Source of the DNA: Cellvibrionales bacterium UBA4495
GTDB lineage: Bacteria; Pseudomonadota; Gammaproteobacteria; Pseudomonadales; Porticoccaceae
Reading direction: 5' to 3'
Assembly (NCBI GenBank): GCA_002388905.1
Contig: DGNJ01000016.1
Location: forward strand, 1 to 12,773
Length of the DNA stretch: 12,773 nt
A program made the position numbers and the translations under genes. The notes beneath the pieces were generated by a model. It had not been told where the DNA came from. It did no database searches and saw only the letters and a list, made by a program, of their open reading frames with translations. How positions within the stretch are numbered: the first letter of the stretch is position 1; each line of letters begins with the position of its first letter. Positions 1 to 5,999 of this stretch are shown piece by piece.

Positions 1-164
1 CTAGTGGGCCATGCGTGAAATAAGGTGACTAAGAAGCACAGCCAGATAGCGCGGATCAAGGCGAGAAAGTGCAGGCATAGTGGCGCTATGTCAAACTTTC
101 TCAACGCAGAGACGCGTTGTCTGGCGAAGTGATCTGTTACCTTATTTTGCGCATGGCCCACTAG
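1..164. mobile_element. MITE-like palindromic element with CTAG tips
   Basis: The first 29 bases (1-29) and the reverse complement of 136-164 match at 26 of 29 positions, and both ends begin or finish with CTAG. Inside, GAGAAAGT (63-70) pairs with ACTTTCTC (95-102), and CATAG (76-80) pairs with CTATG (86-90) around the centre TGGCG. The whole element can therefore fold as one long imperfect hairpin. It is too short to encode a transposase, so it fits a non-autonomous miniature inverted-repeat element. CTAG is self-complementary, so it cannot be told whether it is the duplicated target or part of the inverted repeat. A CTAG-like target is known for IS5-type transposases, but the family assignment here is only a guess. 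The element starts at the window edge, so a longer left part cannot be excluded. Confidence 0.7.
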
Positions 165-319
165 GCCCCGATCTGCCCAAGATTGTTGGCGCACAATATC
201 ACAGCCTGGAAGTCGGCACACCAATCCCGGAGCCGCTTATTTTCGGACGGATTCCGCTGGCCGAGCAATGGCCGCGTCTTCGGAAACAGGCACCGTTCGT
301 AACGCTTCACCCCCCGCTC

Positions 320-727
320 TCAGGGCACCATCGGCCGCGTTACAATGGCATCCTGGCTTTCAAGGCCGGCAAGGCGGTGATGAACAAACGCCTGATATCG
401 CGGGTCTGTCACTACCGCCCGAAAGGTATCCCGGCTTGGGAAGTAGTTCGTCCACACCAGGTCCCAGTCGCCTTCGCCGATCAGGTAAGTCTCCGTTTCG
501 GCTTCCAGCAGGCTCCGGGCACCATGATCGGCCATCAGTTTCATGAACTCGTCGGCGTAGCGCAGGTAGGCCTGGCGGCCGCTCAGGCCCTTGCCATACT
601 CCTCGCTATCCGGCGCGTAGGCCGCCTTCTCCTTGTACCTGACCAGGTTGACGATAACGATGGGACCGTTATCGGCACTGTCAAGCACCGCTCGCGTCTG
701 CTCATCGGTAGAGTGTACGGCTGGCAT
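320..727 (-). CDS. DUF1330 domain protein
   Basis: A 135-residue soluble protein resembling the DUF1330 family, small dimeric alpha/beta-barrel proteins with a ferredoxin-like fold and mostly unknown function. Family-like parts are the first strand PIVIVNLVRYKEKA (about residues 22-35) and the C-terminal block FPSRDTFRAVVTDPRYQ followed by HRLAGLE, where the family usually has a strand, a helix and a conserved His/Arg region. The start was chosen because its ATG follows a strong GGAGGT (735-740 on the plus strand) at 7 bases. A frame extension to position 790 would overlap the end of the preceding gene and has no such site. It is the last gene of the minus-strand cluster, 37 bp after the LLM oxidoreductase, so co-transcription is likely. 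A role as an accessory or small-molecule-binding enzyme in the same catabolic route is inference. Confidence 0.82.
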   Translation of the reverse strand: MPAVHSTDEQTRAVLDSADNGPIVIVNLVRYKEKAAYAPDSEEYGKGLSGRQAYLRYADEFMKLMADHGARSLLEAETETYLIGEGDWDLVWTNYFPSRDTFRAVVTDPRYQAFVHHRLAGLESQDAIVTRPMVP

Positions 728-764
728 ACTGATTACCTCCAGGGCATAAATTGAGCCGGGCCTG

Positions 765-1631
765 TCAGTACCTGGCAATGATCTCGTCACCGAAGCGCTT
801 AACCCAGTCGAGTTTCTCCTGAAGGGTCATGGTATCGGGCAGGTAGGGGTTTCGATAGCTGACATGAAGGTCGGTCACGCCCACGTCTTCCTCCAGATGC
901 CTGATTTCGTCAATCGTCGACACCGGCATTCCCGCGGCAATGGTCAGCGGTTCGTTTTCCCGACCGAATTCCTTGCGATAGGTCTTGAGGAGATTGATTC
1001 GTTCCACGAGTTGCTCCTCGGTAACGCTGATAAAAAGGAAGCCATCCGCATAGCGAGCCGCGCGGCGATAGGCCGGCTTGCTGTGTCCGCCATAAATGAT
1101 AGGGGGACATTTCGAAGGGGTGGGACACATTTTGATGGGCGGGATATCGTAGTACTCGCTGTGCCACTCGAAATAGTCACCGGTCATGAGGCCGGGAATG
1201 ATCTGGAGTATTTCATCCATTCGCGGAGCCCGGGACTTCCAGTCCTCACCACAGGCGTGAAAATCTTCCGGCCAAGGGTCCAGGCCGACGCCGAGAATAA
1301 AGCGCTCATCGCTAAAACAGGCCAGGGAACTGACCATTTTCGCCGTGAGCACAGGATTACGAATGGGTGTCTTGAGAACCCCGGTCATGAATTTAAGGTT
1401 CTCGGTCACCACTGACATGGCGGCAAAGAGCTGGAAGGGATCGAGGAAGGGGGCACCGTCGAGAAAGGACCGATCGCCGCTTTCCGTGTAGGGGTATTCC
1501 TCGGAAGTGGTTTCCGGGTAGAGGATGCTGTCGCCGTAGGAAAAAACCGAAAAACCGGCTTCGTCGGCGGCCCGGGCCAGGGGAATGTAATGGCTGATGT
1601 CGCACATGGCTTCGCTTAGGGCAAATTTCAT
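765..1631 (-). CDS. LLM-class flavin-dependent oxidoreductase
   Basis: A 288-residue enzyme of the bacterial luciferase-like TIM-barrel superfamily, which uses reduced FMN or F420 to hydroxylate, oxygenate or reduce small substrates in the cytoplasm. The chain begins with the usual short strand (MKFALSE) and an AADEAGF helix. It carries ILGVGLDPWPEDFHACG with a following RAPRMDEIL helix (about 112-143), the motif typical of this class, then PPIIYGGHSKPAYRRAARYADGF (about 176-198), which lines the cofactor phosphate site. Length and motifs are closest to the F420-type subgroup, but cofactor choice cannot be read from motifs alone. The ATG has an AAGGA at 7 bases upstream (1639-1643). It follows the SDR gene after a 155-bp gap and precedes the DUF1330 gene by 37 bp. 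In this cluster it could do a Baeyer-Villiger-type oxygenation after alcohol oxidation; that is inference. Confidence 0.9.
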   Translation of the reverse strand: MKFALSEAMCDISHYIPLARAADEAGFSVFSYGDSILYPETTSEEYPYTESGDRSFLDGAPFLDPFQLFAAMSVVTENLKFMTGVLKTPIRNPVLTAKMVSSLACFSDERFILGVGLDPWPEDFHACGEDWKSRAPRMDEILQIIPGLMTGDYFEWHSEYYDIPPIKMCPTPSKCPPIIYGGHSKPAYRRAARYADGFLFISVTEEQLVERINLLKTYRKEFGRENEPLTIAAGMPVSTIDEIRHLEEDVGVTDLHVSYRNPYLPDTMTLQEKLDWVKRFGDEIIARY

Positions 1632-1786
1632 GACAGATTCCTTTTCTGGTTGAAAGTTCGCTAGTGGTTAGATTTAGCTCCGGCTCCGGGGGAGTTCCGG
1701 ACTACGATCCGGTTTCCTGCGCCACCACTGCCTTTACTTTTCCGGCAAGTCTTTTTCTCGACGCGCGCGAAGGTCGTACAGCGATG

Positions 1787-2545
1787 TCAGCAAACACTGT
1801 GGCCGCCATCGGAGACCAGGCACGCGCCGTGAATGTTGGCGGCCCGGTCAGACGCGAGATAGAGCACCAGGTCCGCCACCTGGGCGGGATCTGCGGCTGG
1901 ACGAATTCCCATATATCGTTGGATCAGCTCCATGTCCACGCCCTCCGGGAACTGGACGTTGTCGATCATACTGGTGGCCATGGGCCCGGGGGCCACGGCA
2001 TTGATGCGCACCGGCTTTTTAATGTATTCCATCGCCAGCGAGCGCGTCATTTGCACGACCCCCGCCTTGGTGGCGGTATAGGGCACCACATAGGCTTCAC
2101 CGATAAAGGCACCGGATGAAGCAATATTGACCACATTGCCATTGCGCTCGAGCAGATGGGGCAGGCTCGCCTGAATCAGCCAGAAAGGCGCCGACAGATT
2201 CACCGCGACAATCTTATTCCACACAGACTCGCTGATTTCCGTGGTGTGGCCCGGTCCCAGAATACCGGCGACATTGCAGAGCACATCCAGGGCACCAAAA
2301 TGGTCTACTGTCTCCTTTACCAGATTGAAACACGCCTGGCGGCTGGAGAGATCGACAACCGAAACTCGGGCCGTAGCCTTCCGCCCGGAGACCAGGGCGG
2401 CAGTTTCGTGGAGACCCTCTTCATTGACATCCGCCAGGGAGACATCGGCTCCCGCCTCGCCGAAAGCCAGGGCAATCGCTCGACCCAGTCCACCGGCGGC
2501 GCCGGTAATCAGCACGGTTTTTTCTCTGAAGTTTTCCATAGGCAT
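1787..2545 (-). CDS. SDR family NAD(P)-dependent oxidoreductase
   Basis: A classical short-chain dehydrogenase of 252 residues, the usual length. The Rossmann motif TGAAGGLG lies at 14-21. An acidic residue at the end of strand 2 (Asp39 in SLADV) suggests NAD rather than NADP. The NNAG motif appears as NVAG (91-94), and Asn116 is in place. The catalytic set is Ser143 (or Ser144), Tyr156 and Lys160 in the block VPYTATKAG. The C-terminal SDGGHSV segment is typical. These enzymes interconvert secondary alcohols and ketones, so oxidation of the product of the neighbouring P450 is a natural role, though the substrate is not visible. Two in-frame ATGs (2545 and 2539) are possible starts; neither has a clear Shine-Dalgarno site, so initiation is probably weak or coupled. 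A tandem 12-bp repeat lies just upstream. Confidence 0.93.
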   Translation of the reverse strand: MPMENFREKTVLITGAAGGLGRAIALAFGEAGADVSLADVNEEGLHETAALVSGRKATARVSVVDLSSRQACFNLVKETVDHFGALDVLCNVAGILGPGHTTEISESVWNKIVAVNLSAPFWLIQASLPHLLERNGNVVNIASSGAFIGEAYVVPYTATKAGVVQMTRSLAMEYIKKPVRINAVAPGPMATSMIDNVQFPEGVDMELIQRYMGIRPAADPAQVADLVLYLASDRAANIHGACLVSDGGHSVC

Positions 2546-2560
2546 TAATTGTTATAGCTT

Positions 2561-2587
2561 GTTTATTGATTCATCGTTTATTGATTC
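2561..2587. repeat. tandem 12-bp direct repeat before SDR gene
   Basis: GTTTATTGATTC occurs twice, at 2561-2572 and 2576-2587, separated by three bases (period 15). It ends 15 bp before the SDR start codon, in an AT-rich patch within the 123-bp rubredoxin-SDR gap. It may be a protein-binding site or part of an internal promoter; a TATAAC sits between the repeat and the ATG on the minus strand. No function is shown by the sequence alone. Confidence 0.6.
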
Positions 2588-2633
2588 TCAACCCCGGTTT
2601 GTTACCACAGGCCGCGATTCGGTTCGCCAGCGC

Positions 2634-2647
2634 GGAGAAAATTCTCC
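2634..2647. promoter_or_regulatory. palindrome GGAGAA-AA-TTCTCC in rubredoxin-SDR gap
   Basis: Six-base arms GGAGAA and TTCTCC flank two bases. The site lies 22 bp after the rubredoxin stop in the direction of transcription. No T-run follows on the minus strand, so it does not look like a Rho-independent terminator. It could be an operator or an mRNA-stabilising hairpin between the two genes. Its role is unknown. Confidence 0.35.
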
Positions 2648-2668
2648 CTGGCCCTTGGATAAGGGTTC

Positions 2669-2836
2669 TTAACCAATCTCTATCATTTCAAAATCCGCCT
2701 TGCTGGCGCCGCAATCGGGACAGACAAAATCCTCCGGGATATCCTCCCAACGGGTGCCCGGCGGTATTCCCTCTTCCGGCAAGCCCTCCGCTTCATCATA
2801 GATAAAACCGCAAAAAAAACATTGCCATTTTTTCAT
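2669..2836 (-). CDS. rubredoxin
   Basis: A complete 55-residue rubredoxin, a small soluble one-electron carrier with a single iron held by four cysteines. The first pair is CFFCG (Cys6 and Cys9) and the second is CPDCG (Cys39 and Cys42). The usual aromatic and acidic surroundings are present: W4, YDEAEG at 13-18, [16 protein letters not shown] at 25-40, and a C-terminal acidic FEMIE. Length and spacing are standard. A GAGGTG (2840-2845) sits just before the ATG. It lies 48 bp after the ALDH stop and 123 bp before the SDR gene, between the P450-ALDH pair and the remaining oxidoreductases. The usual partners of rubredoxins are alkane hydroxylases, oxidases and rubredoxin reductases. Here no such reductase and no [2Fe-2S] ferredoxin is visible, so a link to the P450 or another local oxygenase is possible but unproven. 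Confidence 0.96.
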   Translation of the reverse strand: MKKWQCFFCGFIYDEAEGLPEEGIPPGTRWEDIPEDFVCPDCGASKADFEMIEIG

Positions 2837-2884
2837 TGTCACCTCGCCAGTTTCCGCTTACAGGTGGCGATCGACCGACCCGGC

Positions 2885-4381
2885 TCACCCGATCGGATAG
2901 TGGATCGATTTTTCGAGCGTGTAGCTTTCAAGCCAGCGGGGCCCGTATTCGCGGCCGATACCGGAGCGCTTGTAACCCCCGAAGGGTGCCTGCAAATACA
3001 GCCCGGCAGTGCCGCCATTGATCTTGACGTCGCCGGTACGCAGCTCCAGGGCCATCTGGTAGGCCCGGGCCTTGTCACGGGAAACGATACCGCCGGACAG
3101 GCCGAAGTCGGAATCGTTGGCCAGCGCCACCGCCTCTTCGTCGGTATCGAAGCCGATCACCACGCCCACCGGACCGAACACCTCCTCCCGGGCCAGGGTG
3201 GAGCGGTTGTCGATGTCGTCGAAGAGGGTCGGTTCATGGAAATACCCCTTTTCCAGACCGGCCGGACGCCTGCCCCCGGAAACGAGCCTGCCACCTTCGG
3301 CGAGGCCTTTCTCAACATAATATTCCGTCTTTTCCCGGGCGGCCCGGGAGATCAGTGGCCCGATGACCGTATCCGGATCGGCGGGGTCGCCCACCTTGAG
3401 CTGGGAAAGAATACCCTGAACCGTTTCGATAAACGCCGGCCGAATGGCGTTATGGACCAGGAAACGGGTCAACAGGGCGCAGCCCTGGCCCGCGTGCAGG
3501 GTGAAGTTGAAAGCGGCGTTGCCGGCGGCAACCTCAAGGTCGGCGTCTTCCCGGACAATCATGGCGGACTTGCCGCCCAGCTCCAGGTGTACGTGTTTCA
3601 TGGTGGGGACAGCCTGGGCCATGATGGCCGTCCCGACCTTGTCGGAACCGGTGAAGCTCACCATGTCCATCCTGGGATCGCTGGTCAGCAGGTTGCCCAC
3701 ATCGGTGCCGCCGGTGACAATATTGAGCACCCCCGGTGGCAGTTCGGCCCGCTCGGCTATCTTGCCCAGCATCAGGGCTGTAAACGGAGTCAGGGGCGAC
3801 GGTTTTAAAACCAGACAGTTGCCCACCACCAGGGCCGGCGCCACCTTGGCCATGTTGATCAGCAGGGGCACGTTGTAGGCGCTGATGCCGGCCACCACAC
3901 CCACTGGGTCCCGCACCGTGACGCCGCCGGCCAGGATCCCCGAACTTTCCGGGTCCATCAGGCTTTTGGTGGTGATAACATCAGTCGGCTCGGGCTTCAT
4001 CCGCTCCGCCAGTTCAATGACGTAATCGATGGCCTCGATCACCCCTCCGAACTGGGGCCCGTCGAGCATCAACCGGGTGGCGCCCACCTCGGCCCGGATC
4101 AGAGCCCGGATATCGTTCTCGGAGGCGAGCAGCGCATCCCTGAAGCGCGCCAGCGCGGCGCAGCGCTCTTTTGTCGACATGCGTGGCCAGGGCCCTTTGT
4201 CAAACGCTTCGCGGGCGGCGGCCACGGCCGCTGCGGCATCCGCGGCATCGCCCACCGGCGCCTCACCAATCAATTCCTCGGTGGCCGGGTTGTCGATGCC
4301 TTCGTAGTTACCGGACAGGGGCTTTTGCCAGCGTCCGTCGATATAGAGTTCGCGAATATCCGTGTAGGGAACGGCGTTCAT
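2885..4381 (-). CDS. aldehyde dehydrogenase (NAD(P)-dependent)
   Basis: A 498-residue member of the ALDH superfamily, which oxidises aldehydes to carboxylic acids in the cytoplasm. All key residues are visible: Asn170 (oxyanion hole, in SAYNVP), Lys193 (VLKPSP, cofactor binding), the glycine-containing SFTGS turn at 242-246, the general base Glu267 in ELGGKS, the nucleophile Cys301 in GQGCALLTR, and Glu400 in EEVFGP. The C-terminal PFGGYKRSGIGREYG block is typical. The ATG at 4381 was chosen because homologues begin near the LYIDGRW strand and a GGAG lies 10 bases upstream. A frame extension to 4471 would overlap the P450 gene. It starts 43 bp after the P450 stop and is followed after 48 bp by rubredoxin, so it is probably co-transcribed. 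Its aldehyde substrate is not evident from the sequence. Confidence 0.96.
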   Translation of the reverse strand: MNAVPYTDIRELYIDGRWQKPLSGNYEGIDNPATEELIGEAPVGDAADAAAAVAAAREAFDKGPWPRMSTKERCAALARFRDALLASENDIRALIRAEVGATRLMLDGPQFGGVIEAIDYVIELAERMKPEPTDVITTKSLMDPESSGILAGGVTVRDPVGVVAGISAYNVPLLINMAKVAPALVVGNCLVLKPSPLTPFTALMLGKIAERAELPPGVLNIVTGGTDVGNLLTSDPRMDMVSFTGSDKVGTAIMAQAVPTMKHVHLELGGKSAMIVREDADLEVAAGNAAFNFTLHAGQGCALLTRFLVHNAIRPAFIETVQGILSQLKVGDPADPDTVIGPLISRAAREKTEYYVEKGLAEGGRLVSGGRRPAGLEKGYFHEPTLFDDIDNRSTLAREEVFGPVGVVIGFDTDEEAVALANDSDFGLSGGIVSRDKARAYQMALELRTGDVKINGGTAGLYLQAPFGGYKRSGIGREYGPRWLESYTLEKSIHYPIG

Positions 4382-4424
4382 TGGCTTTTTTCTCCGAAAA
4401 ATCGTATTGAGCGCGAAACGGCCC

Positions 4425-5642
4425 TTATTGCCTGGCCACGTCCCATTCCAGGGGCAGGTCGTGCAGGGCAACCACCATGCCCGTGTCCACCGTCAGTTCG
4501 GCGCCGGCCTTGACCCGAAACTCCGGTATCCGCGACAACCAGGCCTGCAGGAAAGTCCTCAGCTCCACCCGGGCCAGCATGGAACCCAGGCAGCGGTGCG
4601 GCCCGTTGCCAAAGGCACCGTGAAAAACAACCTTACGGGAAAAATCCACCTCGGTAGGACTATCAAACTCCCGTTTATCCATTCCGTGTGACATGGTCGG
4701 CGTGATGACCATATCGTCTTTTTTCAACTGCACCCCGTGAAACTCGGCGTCCCTGGTGACTATCCGCCCCAGCGTGGAGACCGGAAAGCGACGCAACAGT
4801 TCTTCCACGGCTTTGGGGATAGTGTCCGGATGATCCACCAACTGTCTGCGCTTTTCGGGGTGGCGGGCCAGGTAATTCATGGTAAACCCGAGCACCGCGG
4901 CAACGGTGTCGAGCCCGCCCAGGAGCAAGAGCACCGTCATTCCGGTAAGCTGATCTTCGCTGAGCAGTTCACCATCAACCTCGGCCTGGCACAGCCGACT
5001 GAGCAGGTCGTCCCCGGGGCTGGCCCGCCGCTGACGCACTGTCTCGCGGGCGTAGTCGGTCAGGCCCCTGGCGGCCGCCTCACTTTCATCCACCTCCGCC
5101 GGGCGAATCAATTCATCCACCAGGACAAGCAGCTTTTCCCTGTGAGCGTCGGGGATGCCCACCATGCGCATAAAAATAGAGATGGGGAGGATATAGGACA
5201 CTTCGCCCATAAACTCGCAACCACCTCTTTCATAGAACCCGTCAATCAGGTCATGGGTCAGTTCGCCGGCCTGCTCACCCAGAGGGGTGACCACCCGTGG
5301 CGAAAAGGCGCCACTGAGCACGGCCCGGTACCTGGTGTGCTCGGGGGGATCGAGACTGATGGGAAAGGGCGGCGTTTCCATCTGGCGTTCCACAGGCACG
5401 ATGGCGACCCGGGACGAAAACAGGTCCGGGTCGGTGAGAACATCGTTGAGAATTTCACCACTATTCACAACCCAGTGACCGCCATTGGCCGGGGTCCAGA
5501 AAAAGTCCGGGTAGCCACTGTCCTGGAGGCCGGCGAACCAGCCCTGGAAATCGCCGTCGCCCCTGAGTCGTTCGTAAATATCGTAATGGCGGATACGCCC
5601 GGAGGGTACATTGGGCGGTGGAGTCACTTGCCGGGTATTCAT
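4425..5642 (-). CDS. cytochrome P450, CYP101 (P450cam)-like
   Basis: A soluble bacterial P450 of 405 residues that would hydroxylate a small hydrophobic substrate using O2 and two electrons from a redox partner. The I-helix GGLDT (242-246) supplies the acid-alcohol pair Asp245 and Thr246. The ExxR motif is Glu281-Arg284 in EELLRR, and the heme-binding loop FGNGPHRCLG (344-353) gives the proximal Cys351. From memory, the second half (LLLLGGLDTV, EFHGVQLKK, VDFSR, WLSRIPEF, LPLEWD) matches Pseudomonas putida P450cam closely. A constant offset of six residues runs from the DPPE motif to the heme cysteine, which supports CYP101-family kinship. Residues lining the camphor pocket differ, so the substrate is probably not camphor. 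The ATG at 5642 follows an AGGTG at 9 bases; an upstream in-frame ATG at 5669 has poor spacing. It is the first gene of the cluster. Confidence 0.95.
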   Translation of the reverse strand: MNTRQVTPPPNVPSGRIRHYDIYERLRGDGDFQGWFAGLQDSGYPDFFWTPANGGHWVVNSGEILNDVLTDPDLFSSRVAIVPVERQMETPPFPISLDPPEHTRYRAVLSGAFSPRVVTPLGEQAGELTHDLIDGFYERGGCEFMGEVSYILPISIFMRMVGIPDAHREKLLVLVDELIRPAEVDESEAAARGLTDYARETVRQRRASPGDDLLSRLCQAEVDGELLSEDQLTGMTVLLLLGGLDTVAAVLGFTMNYLARHPEKRRQLVDHPDTIPKAVEELLRRFPVSTLGRIVTRDAEFHGVQLKKDDMVITPTMSHGMDKREFDSPTEVDFSRKVVFHGAFGNGPHRCLGSMLARVELRTFLQAWLSRIPEFRVKAGAELTVDTGMVVALHDLPLEWDVARQ

Positions 5643-5767
5643 ATCTTCAGTCACCTGTTTACCGCACATTCCTGGCGATATTGAATTCAGCGGGACTTTC
5701 CGCCACCCCGGCCCGCGATAAAACAGCGCTGGCCGATTTTGCAGAAGCAGCGGAAGCCACCCGTCAA

Positions 5768-5786
5768 AATATACTGCATATTATAA
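5768..5786 (-). promoter_or_regulatory. candidate operator copy 1 (P450 promoter)
   Basis: Read on the minus strand this is TTATAATATGCAG followed by TATATT. The 13-bp part (5774-5786) is identical to 5954-5966, exactly 180 bp away. Arms AATAT (5768-5772) and ATATT (5778-5782) form a short inverted repeat. It lies about 130 bp upstream of the P450 start and overlaps possible -10 sequences, a sensible place for a repressor. Its binder is unknown. Confidence 0.45.
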
Positions 5787-5876
5787 GACAACTTCAATAG
5801 CTGACATTTCGTTATTTAAAATAATCTTTCTCCGCAAGGCAAAACAAATTTATTTTTTCCATTTATTTCAATGTAT

Positions 5877-5898
5877 TATCTTTTTAAAAAACAAGATA
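5877..5898. promoter_or_regulatory. A/T inverted repeat
   Basis: TATCTT (5877-5882) and AAGATA (5893-5898) flank a run of T then A residues. It lies in the middle of the regulatory gap. It could be an operator, a bent-DNA or IHF-like site, or a chance product of the AT-rich composition. Confidence 0.25.
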
Positions 5899-5945
5899 CC
5901 ATTTATTCAACTTGGTTTAGTACTCACAAAAGAACAGAAACAACC

Positions 5946-5966
5946 ATAATACCCTGCATATTATAA
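5946..5966 (-). promoter_or_regulatory. candidate operator copy 2 (after regulator gene)
   Basis: It contains the second exact copy of the 13-bp sequence (5954-5966). Perfect six-base arms ATAATA (5946-5951) and TATTAT (5959-5964) flank a 7-base spacer. It begins 20 bp after the regulator's stop codon in the direction of transcription. Together with copy 1 it could allow looping, or binding by a protein with two DNA-binding domains; that is inference. Confidence 0.45.
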
Positions 5967-5999
5967 CCGATCTTTATAAGGTGGCTTATAAATTATCGG
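5967..5999 (-). terminator. palindrome spanning the regulator's stop codon
   Basis: TTTATAAG (5973-5980) and CTTATAAA (5985-5992) are perfect arms around a GTGG tetraloop. They are extended by CCGAT (5967-5971) and ATCGG (5995-5999) with small bulges. The regulator's stop codon (5986-5988) lies inside the right arm. The fold could act as a weak terminator or a 3'-end stabiliser, but the minus strand has no clean T-run after it. An operator role is also possible. Confidence 0.35.

Larger units (their letters stand above)
5643..5985 (-). promoter_or_regulatory. AT-rich regulatory gap upstream of the P450 gene
   Basis: A 343-bp gap with no gene, strikingly AT-rich between about 5765 and 5985 compared with the GC-rich genes around it. 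It must hold the promoter of the P450 unit, since the neighbour upstream is the same-strand regulator gene. It contains two copies of a 13-bp sequence exactly 180 bp apart, an A/T inverted repeat and a palindrome over the regulator's stop, each listed separately. On the minus strand TATAAT (5780-5785) could be a -10 box, or TTGAAG followed after 18 bases by TATATT could be a promoter. Neither is strong enough to fix a start point. Confidence 0.55.

Noticed and set aside
161..310. A 49-codon minus-strand frame (GTG start) between the DUF1330 gene and the element, whose stop falls in the element's CTAG
   Set aside because: All three minus-strand frames are open for much of this stretch, no good start signal exists, and the sequence is not protein-like enough to call a gene or remnant.
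80..754. A 224-codon plus-strand frame starting inside the MITE-like element
   Set aside because: Most of it is antisense to the DUF1330 gene, which has a strong Shine-Dalgarno; the product has no domain-like pattern.
1632..1786. CCGGA-N6-TCCGG inverted repeat in the SDR-LLM gap as a terminator or operator
   Set aside because: Five-base arms in GC-rich sequence are expected by chance, and no T-run follows.
2822..3808. A 328-codon plus-strand open frame opposite the aldehyde dehydrogenase
   Set aside because: The minus-strand frame has every ALDH catalytic motif; the plus-strand frame is a high-GC shadow with no recognisable motif or ribosome-binding site.
4382..4471. A 30-residue N-terminal extension of the aldehyde dehydrogenase
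   Set aside because: It would overlap the end of the P450 gene and looks like out-of-frame sequence; the ATG at 4381 has a GGAG upstream and gives the normal family N-terminus.
4737..5684. A 315-codon plus-strand open frame opposite the P450 gene
   Set aside because: The P450 signature motifs on the minus strand are unambiguous, so this frame is a composition artefact.
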